From NCBI GenBank assembly GCA_011947345.1, contig JAAVTG010000672.1, positions 496,001 through 560,000 on the forward strand: 64,000 nt of DNA, written 5' to 3'. This stretch comes from Phytophthora quininea. Lineage: Eukaryota; Oomycota; Peronosporomycetes; Peronosporales; Peronosporaceae. The notes beneath the pieces were generated by a model. The model worked only from the letters and a program-made list of their open reading frames with translations, ran no database searches and was not told the origin of the DNA. Below are positions 45,625-56,600 of the stretch, one piece after another (position 1 is the stretch's first letter; the number at the start of each line of letters is the position of its first letter). The translations under genes were made by a program, and so were the position numbers.

Positions 45625-46652
45625 TCAGGGCAATGCAGGGTAGACATACGTGCCATAGGAATACTGGAACGAGCAGTTGGCCGTGTCCCCGACCCAACAC
45701 TCGTGACGGACATTCGGCGCCGTCGTCAAGAAGAGGCCGCCGCGTTCGTCCAGCGTACGCAGCCCAAAGGTGTCTGCTCTGTACTCCAGCGTGTCCTTCA
45801 TGTCCACGATCGACAAACTGCTGAAGTTTGTCTCGACCTCGGCGATGGCCTTCACTTCCGAGTACCGACCAAAATGCGAAGACTGCCACGGAGCCACAAC
45901 CGCGTCGTCGGGTGACCCGAAGAAGTAGGCCAAGTCGAGCTTCAGGAAATTCGCTTTACGACGACGTTGGTCAAAGACGCATTGATCATCACCAGGAGGA
46001 CACGGGTTCACGTTGTTGTAGACCGGCAGGTAGACGTTGGTCGAGGTCCAACTGCCGAATTGTGGCGAGCGTTGAAGGTTGAACGTCGAGTACTGATACT
46101 GCAGTTCGGGGTTCTCGACGGTGACCTGTAGCAAGTCACGTTGCACTTTACCGTACGCATCTTGGGAGGAATACTTGCTGTAGTTGAAGATCATCTCCTT
46201 CATGTACGACCCAAGGACGCTGAGTGAAGCAGCGTACGCATCGGCTTCGTTGGGGCCGCTGAAGACGCCGTTTTGTACCCCAGAGAGACTGATGTAGCGC
46301 TTGACTTGGTGGTCGTCCATCTCTTCGATCACTGCGCGAGAGATCGCCCCGCCTTGGGAGTAGCCCATGAAGATGTAGCCGTTGTCGAAAGCGGAGTCGT
46401 TGGCCACGACCTCGCGGACTTGACGAATCGCCAACGGGATCTGCGTGGTGAGCGACTCGAGCGAGCACGAGTCGCCACAAACGACAGCGCCACAACCTTG
46501 CGGCCTTCAGCCGTGAGGTTCGCCACGAAATTGTCCCCGATCGTATAGTTGTTGGCTAAGCCGTGGAAGAAGATGACCGGCAAGTTGGAGACATCCGAAG
46601 CAGCGGAGGTGGCAATGCTAGCGAGAGCGAATAGAAGCGCGGAGAATTTCAT
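45625..46652 (-). CDS. Palmitoyl-protein thioesterase-like protein B
   Basis: Tandem paralogue of A with the start at 46652 (MKFSALLFALASIATSAAS, signal peptide). It has LPVIFFHGLANNYTIGD, nucleophile GYSQGGAISRAV, SPDDAVVAPWQSS and NVRHECW. A T run is one base short near 46485 (LSF, then CGDSC in the other frame), which breaks the N-terminal sixth from the rest. The gap to A is 360 bp without other features. Its start is 218 bp from that of the plus-strand gene at 46871. Confidence 0.87.
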
Positions 46653-46870
46653 GTTTGAAGCTGGATCACTTGTCAGGACCGGCGCCAATTGCGTTGTGAG
46701 GGCCACTACTGGCTAAGAGACTCTCGCTGCATGAGTGTCAGGCGTTTCCTCGCAGATACTTTGACAAGGGCAAGTAAACTTCTGCTTACATTGGCATTTT
46801 TTAGCGGAAATATTGCTTTGTTTTCGGTTACGTAACCCGCGTACCCTCTTTACATTTTACGGACATCCAA

Positions 46871-48308
46871 ATGTCCGATAATGCTGCGCTGTACGAACGA
46901 ATTCTGAAGCTCGTGCCTGCGGATGAGCTACAACTGGGTTGTGATGGAGTTCTGCAACAGGAAATCTCTATAATGAGCGGCGCAGTGGATGGTGTTGTTA
47001 CGGCGTTTGCAAAGTTACAGGAGATTAGGGAGGCGATGAGCAAACTGCAACATGGAGCTTCGTCTGGTGGGAGCAATAACAGTCTTGTTAAAGTGATGAA
47101 CGATGCGATGGCGATACAGCAAATTGTACAGATAGGATTGGAGAAGGTGATGGCAGCAATGGGAGACAAGAAAAGGAAACGCAGCGACAGCTACGACGCA
47201 CCCAAAGCGGTTTGTGTATCAACGCCAGAGTCGCCAATATCTTATGAGTCGACCTCATCTTCAGAGTTCGAATCTGAGTTTGTGGCAGAATCGACTGTGT
47301 TTTCGGAGATGTCCGAAGAAGAGCACGAACCTGAGCAAAATATTCAAGCCCAAAAGCCTGTGGAAGCACCAGATAACAACAAACAATGGTGCTGGGCGAG
47401 CTCTACAGCCTACATGGCAACGATTGTAAAGGATGCGAACACGGTGCCATTGCCAGAGCGAATTCCAGATGGGGTGCATATCAACTGCCAGCAACAAATT
47501 CACATCACTTTGGCGCTACAGACTGTAGTTAAGTGGGTTAAGAAGCCGGTATTACAAAGTGGACTTTTAGACGCGTATTCAGAATATGTGGACGTGATCG
47601 AAGTCTACATTGCACGGTTAACAGATGTGGGACAGAAGAGCAAAATCGACAGGTGCGTATCGGAAGTATTATCTTGCAATCGCTCGCTAATTTTTTTTTT
47701 TTGAGAACTAGTGCAAAAAAGTTACTAGTTGAGCTGAGGCCGAATATCCTTGCACAATCGATTCCGTATCGATCCACTGGAGTCCTCAGCATCAGGGTCG
47801 GAACATAGGTCATTTGGGTTTCAAGAAGAGAAGGGAGCAAATCGTCAAGGTTATTGCTTGTTTCTAAAGAGAGGCAGCGGGAGCTACAAGCCTCCCGCGA
47901 GTGCTCGTTCTGCTGAAGGTGCTGCGTCAAATTGCCCGATGGATAAACGGAGACCCCAACACGCAGCAAGATGTACACAAGTATCGCATCCTTTGCCATT
48001 AATGCAAGGTTTTGCCAGCCAAGTACAAGATGCGAGAAACGAAATTCTGGAGTACGTCGATTGGTACAGCCTCGATTTCTCTCATTTTTGTTGGCTGACT
48101 GGTTGGCTTGGTTTGAAATCGCAGGTTACGCGAAAGAATGATGGAGATGATGGCAGGAACTCCAATTCCCAAATCCCAGTCGCGTCTCGCAAAGGTAAAC
48201 GCGCAGCGAAAGAAGTACTTGGACAGATCCGCCACTGTGGAGGGGGAAGGCAAATTCGGTGTGGTTGATGAACTGGTGGAATCCGCGTCAAGACCCAACG
48301 ATTCATGA
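46871..48308 (+). CDS. Unrecognised helical protein, two introns
   Basis: Not assigned to a family. The first exon (46871-47652) has an N-terminal helical region (MSDNAALYERILKLVPADEL), an acidic Ser/Glu-rich middle, and a second globular part beginning NNKQWCWASSTAYM. An intron at 47653-47711 (GTGCGT...AACTAG) joins to SAKKLLVELRPN. A frame change near 47757 and two near 47885-47995 lead to LLKVLRQIARWINGDPN. A second intron at 48052-48124 (GTACGT...TCGCAG) joins to ELRERMMEMMAGTPIP and the stop at 48306-48308. The charged C terminus suggests coiled coil or DNA binding. The linking of all pieces into one gene is an inference. Confidence 0.55.
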
Positions 48309-48514
48309 ATGTGCCACAGTCTTGCGACGGCATATTTGCAGGATGTGTCCAGGAAATGATGCCAAGTCGAAATGGAGGCGAGAGGCAGCATATGGCAGAA
48401 TTGACTCCTGGAAACTGCTGCAGTAAACTCAATTAGCGGAATTCATCACTTAGATACCTGCTTCCTAAGAGAGGTATTCACTTGGAAATCCAGAACGTTC
48501 GGGCTTGAGCACAC

Positions 48515-49074
48515 GCCCCAATGCAGCAACGGGTACAAGTACGAGTCGTACTGTGCTGGAATGAGCAGTTACCAGTGTCCTCGATCCAGCAGACATGAAT
48601 CACATTCGGCACCGTTGGCAGGACAAACCTCCACGCTCATCCAGGGTACGCAGACCGAACGTGTCTGACGTGTATCCGAGCGTGTCTTCATGTCCACAAT
48701 CGAGAGGCTGCTGAAGTTGGTCTCGATCTCTTCGACGGTGTTGACTTCCGAGTAGTGACCAAAGTGGGAAGACTGTCACGGCGCTGAAGTTGAAGATGTC
48801 CGGCCGTTTGAATCGCTTATCCAGCGAGCCAACACCACTTGCGGCAAGAGTGTCAGCGTCATTGGGTCCACAAGATCCTGTTATGTACAGCCATCGCAGA
48901 AATACAGCGGGACGATGGTGCGTCCTTCGGCTGTCAGACTTGCGACGAAATGTCTGCAGCCTTGTAGGTGTCGGATAGCCCGTGGAAGAAGATGGCCGGC
49001 AGGTTGAAGACGTTAGAGGCAACCGTGATTCCACCACATGTGGAGAGAGCGAGTAGGAACGCAGAAAACTTCAT
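48515..49074 (-). pseudogene. Palmitoyl-protein thioesterase-like relic C
   Basis: Starts at 49074 with a signal-like MKFSAFLLALSTC and FNLPAIFFHGLSDTYKA, then loses frame. The segment with the GxSQGG nucleophile is deleted: the DNA passes from CDGC directly to GPNDADTLAASG. Later pieces (FGLRTLDERGG, YDSYLYPLLH) are recognisable in changing frames. It cannot be catalytic. Confidence 0.85.
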
Positions 49075-49374
49075 GTCGGGATGTTTCAATTGGCTTACAA
49101 GCAGCGGAAACTTCAGATAGGACGATGCAAATTGAGTTGTGAGGATGGTTTACTTGCCTCGGCCTTCAACTGAGCTATGGCTTAGCCGGGGCGTTGCATT
49201 GATCTTTAACGCGTTAAAGCTGAGAGTTTGATGAACACAAAATTGTCATGATAGGGAGTCACGAATGAGATCGAAGAAGACTATGCAAGTAAAAAAGTAT
49301 GCTTCCTTGAAAACACTGTGAACGTTTTGCAGTGTTTCAATATAAAACGAAATCCCTCTCTTACCACATTTCCT

Positions 49375-50124
49375 TCATTCTGTCTCCGCAACACCCCACC
49401 CCAACGCCTCCATCAGCCTGATCTGCGCTGCCAGATACAGCGCCGTCGCTGTCGTGATCTTCTTCGCGCTTGGTTTAAAGTCCTCAGGGATCTTCTCCTC
49501 CACCAGAAACGACCTGGCAGTCTCCACGTTGATCGTCTCCGACTTATAGTCCCCCATTGCCAGTAGAATCAGCGCCGACTCGCCGCACGCTACGGCCTGA
49601 GCTTTCGCCGACAGACTGTACTGCGGATTCTCCTTCTTGCACTGCTTCTCCCTCTTCGATCTGGTCGTCGCCATGACGCGCTTATTCAGTTTCCCATCTT
49701 GCGCTCTGTTAAGTAGAGCGTCCACCAGTGTCGTATTAACTTGACTGGGGTCTGTGCCAAGGTGACTGTCGTCGTGGACCAAGGACGCGTCGTGCTCAAT
49801 GAAGTTGTGGACGCTTAGATCTGCCAGCGTAAACTCTTTTGGTAGTGGACTGGTGAGTCGCTGGGCCAGTTTTCCGTCAAGGTTGAAGACGTCCACTACC
49901 GCTTTCTGCAGTATTTCCGGACTGAGGTTCTTGCCATCTCGAGGAATGTAGCCACGATTGGCGAGCGAGTTGAGTGCCGGGCACGGACTGCGGTGGAACT
50001 TGGCGGCATTCGGAGGCGGGAAGCCGCTGACGTCGAGGCCTGACGGACGGGCGTAGTGGTGGTCCTCGGCCATAGCCGACTGGGCGCAGAGCAGGAGAGA
50101 AAATAGCAGAGCAACGACTGCCAT
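49375..50124 (-). CDS. UPO-type heme-thiolate peroxidase 3, intact
   Basis: 249 residues in one open frame. Signal peptide MAVVALLFSLLLCAQSAMA, Cys ligand motif PCP at residues 47-49 (FHRSPCPALNSLANRG), EHD at 110-112 (NFIEHDASLVHDD) and Glu at 182 (ACGESALILL). This is the full PCP-EHD-E set of short unspecific peroxygenases, secreted enzymes that use hydrogen peroxide to insert oxygen into fatty acids and aromatics. It is the only one of three paralogues here without a frame break. Its start is 130 bp from that of COQ5 on the other strand. Confidence 0.9.
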   Translation of the reverse strand: MAVVALLFSLLLCAQSAMAEDHHYARPSGLDVSGFPPPNAAKFHRSPCPALNSLANRGYIPRDGKNLSPEILQKAVVDVFNLDGKLAQRLTSPLPKEFTLADLSVHNFIEHDASLVHDDSHLGTDPSQVNTTLVDALLNRAQDGKLNKRVMATTRSKREKQCKKENPQYSLSAKAQAVACGESALILLAMGDYKSETINVETARSFLVEEKIPEDFKPSAKKITTATALYLAAQIRLMEALGWGVAETE

Positions 50125-50254
50125 CTATCCAGAAAGTATCGCACGGCAACTTCAATAGTAAAAGTAAAACGGATTGCAAAATTTGGTGTGAAGGTGGTGT
50201 AAAATATCGAATTGTGGACAATGTCACACAAAGCCTGTCAACCGCAGATACTGG
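50125..50254. promoter_or_regulatory. Shared promoter between UPO3 and COQ5
   Basis: 130 bp between two divergent start codons. AT-rich centre with AATAGTAAAAGTAAAACGG and GTAAAATATCGAATTG. No consensus element was assigned. Confidence 0.5.
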
Positions 50255-51311
50255 ATGATGACTCCGCTGGCGCTGCGTCGCGCCGTCCGCTCGGCGTCGG
50301 CTCTGCGCTGTCTGTCCACTGCGTCCGGCGCTTCCTCTACCTCGTCAGCCCCCACACCACACACTTTGGCTTCCAGCAGGTGCCGGAGGAAGACAAGGAG
50401 AAGATGGTGGCGTCCGTCTTCCATAATGTGGCCGAGCAGTAAGAAAAAACATGCTGTAAAATATGCAATATTGGTATTAATTCATGTCATTGCTTCCAGG
50501 TACGACGTCATGAACGACTTTATGAGTGGAGGCATGCACCGCCTCTGGAAGGACTCGTTCGTGGACACGCTGCATCCAGTGGGCCCGCTGCGCTGTCTGG
50601 ATGTGGCTGGAGGCACCGGAGACATCGCCTTCCGCATTGCCGAGCGGCTGGCCAAGTCCCCGAGGGGCATCGCAGACTCAGAGATTACTGTGTGCGACAT
50701 CAACTCGTCCATGCTGCAAGTGGGCGAGGAACGAGCCCCAAAGTGCTGCCTCATGTGGACCAGTCGCTCTTCCGCTGGGTGGAAGGCAATGCAGAGCATC
50801 TGGACTTTGAAGACAATACGTTTGACGTGTATACGATCGTCTTTGGCATCCGTAATGTCACCCACGTCGACCGTGCGCTTCAGGAGGCCTACCGTGTGCT
50901 CAAGCCTGGAGGCCGCTTCATGTGCATGGAGTTCAGCCAAGTGCCCAACCCACTGATCCGCTCCTTCTACGACGCTGTACGTTTGAGATGAAGAGGCTTT
51001 TATGGTGGGGTTTCGAGTGGTTGACCCTTTATTGCTGTTGTACTTGCAGTACTCGTTCAACGTGATCCCGCTGCTGGGCGAGAAGGTGGCTAACGACCGT
51101 CCTTCGTACCAGGTAAACTGCCCATCGTTCTGTGATGAAAATGCGAAAGCCCTAACACGTTTTGTTGGCTTAGTACTTGGTCGAGAGTATCCGCCAGTTC
51201 CCTCCGCAGGAGAAGTTCAAAGCCATGATTGAGGATGCTGGCTTTCAGCGCGTGACGTACACCAACTTCACCTTCGGTGTGACCGCTATGCACTCGGGCT
51301 TCAAGTTTTAA
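50255..51311 (+). CDS. COQ5: Ubiquinone methyltransferase COQ5, four exons
   Basis: 2-methoxy-6-polyprenyl-1,4-benzoquinol C-methylase, which performs the C-methylation in mitochondrial ubiquinone synthesis. Exons are 50255-50438, 50500-50976, 51050-51112 and 51174-51311, with introns of 61, 73 and 61 bp and GT-AG ends. An Arg/Ser-rich N terminus fits mitochondrial import. Signature [21 protein letters not shown]-binding [38 protein letters not shown]. The protein ends SGFKF at the TAA 51309-51311. Two frame breaks sit at C runs (50349-50353 and about 50735), each consistent with one missing base. About 287 residues. Confidence 0.92.
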
Positions 51312-51451
51312 GGCCGTTTAATCGTGTTAGAAGATGAGGTGTGATCATTATCAGGTTCTTTGCCTTTTCGAGGGAGAGAGACACCAACTCAATCGACAAG
51401 TGAATGCCAAGTTTTTCGTCAACTAATTTACTATGTACGTTCGACAGGATC

Positions 51452-53480
51452 TCACTGGAAGTCTGCTTCGATGCCGGCCAACTTGGCCGTAAGAATGGCT
51501 CGATTGTGCCGGGAGTAGGTGTTTTGCGGGTCAAGCTCGAGCACACGAGTATAATCAGCCACAGCTTCTTCAAAAAGCTGCATTTTTGCCAGGGAATACG
51601 CTCGGTTACTGAGTGTTCGGGTGTTGTTCGGGTCGATTGTAAGCGCTGTAGTGTAGTCCGCTACAGCCTCTTTGAATCGACGCAACTTGCGCAACGCATA
51701 CCCTCGATTGTTATACGCTGCAATATTACGTGGCTCCAGCGCTAGTGCAGCGCTGTAGTCGTTCACAGCTTCCTCGAACCGACCCATGTTTCGGAGACAG
51801 TAGCCGCGATTATGGTAAAACACAGCGCTGTGAGGATCTAGTGACACGGCCTTTGCGAAATCTTGAAGAGCATCTTCATGTCGCCCTAGCTGATCATAAC
51901 AAAGACCTCGACTGTTATAACTCGAGACGGAGCGCGGCTGCAGTTCAATTGCTCGGTCGAAATCCGCGACGGCTCGTGTCGTATCCTTCATCTTATCGTA
52001 GGTACTTCCTCGGTTATGGTAAGCGTTGGCGTTTGCTGGTTCCACCCTTAGAGCTGCTGTATAATCGTCTGCGGCTTCCCTGTAGCGACCTAGTTTATCA
52101 TACGAGTACGCTCGGTTGTATAGTGATTTAAAGTGCTCAGGGTTGAACTCGATTGCGCGTGAATAGTCTGTAATGGCCAGCTCGAAATTGCCCTGTTTGC
52201 GGTGGCAGAAGCCGCGGTTGTGATAAAAGTCTGCATTCGTCGGTAAGAGTTCAATTGCTCGTGTAAAATCGGCGAGTGCGCCTTCGTAATCGCCACTACG
52301 ATCGAGTGAGATCCCCGGTTATAGAGTGCAAACGCATTATGTGGGTCCATCCGGAGTGCCTGAGTGTAATCCTCCACAGCGGCATCAAACCGCCGCATCT
52401 TGTCGAGCACAAATCCACGATTGAAGAAAGCTTTAAAATGTTGCGGATTCAATGCGATAGCACGCGAGTATTCGTCCGCTGCTGCCTGAAAGTTACCTTC
52501 CTGTCGGTATTGGAAGCCTCTGGTGTGATGGATCTCTGCTTGCTCGAGTGTCGAATCAGCAGTCGCTTCGCTTCTGGCTGCTGTAGAGATGCGATTACTA
52601 CTAGCTCCATTGACAGCTTTTACCTCTTGTGTTGACTTCCTTCGCCCACTTGATGCTACGGATGGTGCTGGTGGCGGAAGCAGATGCGCCGATCGTCGGG
52701 TAGGAAGCGCATTTAGTTCGAACGCTACAGTGGATGAGTCTGTGATGGAAGGACATGGTGCTTTACCTTGTGGGGTGTCGTGTCGGGAACCATTATCAAT
52801 ATTATTGTCGTTGTCTTGTGGCGTTGAGCTCTGCATGCTCCGATTCGAACCTTCCAATCGCTGCGACAGAATAAACGCAGAGCTGTTGGTCGCCTCATCT
52901 TGTTGTTTTTCTTTTGAAGCTTTTGTCGAGATAGCGTTGCTGATCGATGTAGTTCCTGCTGCTGCTTTTGCTGCGACTTCAACTTCTTGTCCTTTAACAG
53001 CGCAAAGTTGTAATCGTCAATCGCTTTCAGAAAATCGCCCTGAGAGTTGTAACATGAGGCACGGGCGTAGGCTGCGTTGACATGTTCTGGGTTCAGCTGT
53101 AAAGTGCGCGAGAAGTCGCGGATAGCCAAGTCCACCTTGTCCAGTTTCGAATAAGCTAAGCCTCGGGTGTAAAACGCTGCAACATTCGCGCTATCGAGTG
53201 ATAACACCTCGGTAAGATCGCGGATTGTCTGCTCATAGTTGGCCTGCTTGAAGAGAGCCTGTCCGCGAGCTAGCAGCACTTTGACGTCTTTCGGATCACG
53301 CACAAGTTGGCTGGTGGAAGTGTCGATCACATGCTGCAGATCTGTGGCCTGGCGGTAGTAATACCTGCGGTTGGGGTGATGTTGCGCAGCTTTCTCTGTC
53401 CCCAGGAAGTCTTTACGCTTTAGCAACATTGGTCTCTCGCCATTTAGCTCTGCATCATCTTCAGGTGTAGTAGCCATCAT
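51452..53480 (-). CDS. Multi-TPR repeat protein
   Basis: About 676 residues with at least 12 tetratricopeptide repeats of 34 residues. Three are in the N-terminal third (for example DVKVLLARGQALFKQANYEQ). A low-complexity linker rich in Gln, Ser and Asn follows, then a regular array from about 52560 to 51460 (for example AFFNRGFVLDKMRRFDAAVEDY). Repeats of the form YNRG..Y.K.....A..DY..A..L.P are scaffolds for protein binding; no enzymatic domain was seen. Frame breaks near 52905 (A run) and 52315 (C run). Convergent with COQ5, 140 bp apart. Confidence 0.85.
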
Positions 53481-53622
53481 CTAAGGTCCGACAGCAGCAA
53501 TCGCAGTGCTGATGAAGTCACAGCTGTCGTTTCACTAATACTTCCATGCCCCTTTTGGGCGTCCAAAACCTCCCATAACGCTAAGATATTTTTACCTTAT
53601 TTGTTCGAGAGCATTATTATGT

Positions 53623-56600
53623 TTATTCGTCGTCCTCAGCGTCATCTTCGTCACTGGAATACTGGCCGTGCACATCATAATATGTTGTGTCAGGGAGCTC
53701 CAACAAGTATCCGATATCTTGAGCTGATAAGATCGAACCAGTACTCTGTTCGCCATCACTGTCACCCTCGATTGCAAGAACGTGCGCTTCATCATCATCT
53801 TCTTCGTCACCATCATCACCTTCTCCGCCGTCCTCACTCCCTTCATCACTTTCAATTTCGTCTGAATTTGAATCCGAGGTCGCATCTTCCTCATTCTCCT
53901 CCATATCATCGTCTTCTTCATCCATACTATCGTCTTCGCTAGGCGATTCGTCATCGTATTCATCGTCATCAAGAGTATCTGATTCGTCTTCGCCATCTTC
54001 AGCGTCCGAATCATCCTCCGCAGGTCGTTTCCGACCTACATCATAGATCCGACAGATAGAATCATCGTCATCAATGTCGCCAGCTTCAAGGTAGCGCCCT
54101 TCAACCACCGACAGCAGTGTACTCTTAGTGTTTAAACTGATATCGAAAACGGGCCGGCCTAAATCAATTGTTGTGATGTCTCGGTAATCGCGAGCATCCA
54201 AAACCCGAAACCAGGACTTGAGTTTACTTTTACGACGCCCCAAGTAATCGCCCTATGAGGCAGTACAATTGAGTTAGCAAAGTGTCACGAACCTTAAAAC
54301 CATAATGACCTTACCCCTGCGTAAGGATAATATGCGAAGAGCACACTTCCCGACGGATTAAACTTGACGCAGCACTTGTCTAACGCTGGAACCATACGCA
54401 ACAAACGATACGTGCGAAGATCCCACACAGCCGAGTTGATGAGGACTTCATTCCCATTTGGATGGAAAAAGCCATACCCCGTGTTGGATAATTTGTCGAA
54501 CTTGTACAAGGCACGAGTCGGGATACGTGAATCCCACAACATTCCATCCGTGAGGATCGTACCGTCGCAAGGCGAAAAACAGCAATTCGTTTCTGATCCA
54601 TAGTCGTTGGAGCGCATGGAATCTTTCAAATCGCAGGAGACTTCCCCGTAGCGATGTCAATAACTACTGCACCTTTGACATGTTCCTCTTCAACTTCCTC
54701 ATAACCGTGACGTGCATCCAGCGCAACAATTCGATCGCCATAATGGTTAAACTTCGGTCTTAGTGCGCCTTGAAATCGCCAACGCTCTTCAAGTGCACTC
54801 ATATTGTTCGCATCCCATAACGCAACCTCATCAGTGCCAAGGTCTGACAGTGCCATGGCACCAGACACAATCAACCGGCTTTGGCGCCCCATTGATGTCC
54901 CACCATTCGTTTCTAAATCTACGATAGCACTTGAAGGGGAGTGGCAGGTCCATTCCTCCACGACAGAATCCGTTTCAATGTTGAATACACGAAGTTCTCC
55001 GTCATGATTGCCTATCAACATTTCTTGTTCATCCTGACCGAAGAAACGTGCAACACTTACTCCGCCCCACGCCACCGAGCCGATGTGCGTCCCTACTGTG
55101 CGGTAAGGGCGATATCGACTGAACACGTAGCGGTCAATACCGGAATCGGTATAGTGTGTTGAGAATGTCTGTGTACCGACACGGCTGCGACGCAGCAAAC
55201 GCGAACAGATATTGAGGTTTGACGTGCTGGTTGTCGGAGGATCAGGACATCGATGCACGGCATCCTTTCCTAGTAACTTGAAGGGTGGGACTGTCGTCAC
55301 TGGATTCGCGCATTGGCGATGTTGCTCCCTGAGATAATGTGTAATAATTTCATCGAGTTTACTTGATGGTGGAGCAGGTGGAGCTTCGCCATTCGTACTC
55401 CATCGGGTATTGATGGGAAGCTTCTGAAGAGCATCCGAATTCGAAGACCCAGGAAGCAACCGAAGTGATGTAACAGTAGGGTTTGGTGCTTGATCTTGAA
55501 ACAAATGGGGCCTCATCAACGCGGGCCTTATTTGCTTTCGTGTCTGGCTGACCGCCGGACCAGTTGATCGAGGCTCTGTTACATGCTCATCCGTTGAGCG
55601 CGATATCTTCAGTGCAGGGCGGACACTTTCAGAGTCACCTCCAACTTGAATTCTCTTCAACTCGGGTACAATTGATCCCAACGATGATATTCGTGGCATC
55701 TTTTGGGGACGAGAAGTTTCGTCAGTGGTTAAATATCCGCTTTCAAGAGGTTGGCTGTAGCTAAGCTGATCCCCAGACAAGCGAGGTCTAGTTTGCATCA
55801 AGTTTTTTTGCTGTGAGGATCTCCTCTCCCCACTCGCTGACGTTACCTCAGTACGAACGGGCTGGGCACCTACATTATCGGCTGTGCAGTCGACACGAAG
55901 CTTGGCTTCGGTTGCAAGTGCTGCAGCAGTGTGGCCCAGGCCTTTCGTAACCAAGTGATCGTGAATCAACCGCAGCAGCTCGTTATCATCGTACGCAATT
56001 TTAGTGTTCGCGACAATACTTGCCTTTTCGATCTTTCTCACGGTAGGATCTGTCGCCTCATTGATGACAACGTTTGATGCACGATGTGTGACGTGAGAAA
56101 TCAAATCGAGCGCTGATTCACGAAAGCGCACGTGAATATCTGCATTTTCCTCGAGTACTGGGTCACTGCGAATCATGTCCGAGAGTAATTGTCCAACTTG
56201 CATTTTCTCGAGGATTTGGGAGATATGACGGTCACGAGAGAGCCCCAAGAGAGCTCGAGTTGCTAGAAACCGAATGGCATCAGCGTTTTGCACAGAGCGC
56301 TTGTACCGCAGCAGGTATACACAAACTTTAATAGCGTTGCGCTCTCGAGCCAACTTTCGGACAGGACGCAACATCTTGTCATCTCTTGCTTTGGAACAAC
56401 AATTTGAAGAAGAGCCATCAGCATTTGACAAGCTCCGATTCTCAGGGTTTGCCCCGTCTGGCTGGGCGTCCTTGGTCGCGCGCATACTTCTTGCTGTCAA
56501 TGTATATTGACGAAGATCCTTGAGAGGGTGCTGCCAACAATCTTCGAGGTGGGGAGGTGAGACACAATTACAAAAGACCCGCAATGCATCCCGAACCAGC

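Noticed and set aside
47750..48051. A separate gene from 47750
   Set aside because: The 5' part overlaps the end of the unrecognised gene, and the splice junction at 48052-48124 fits continuation better. It is kept as one uncertain gene.
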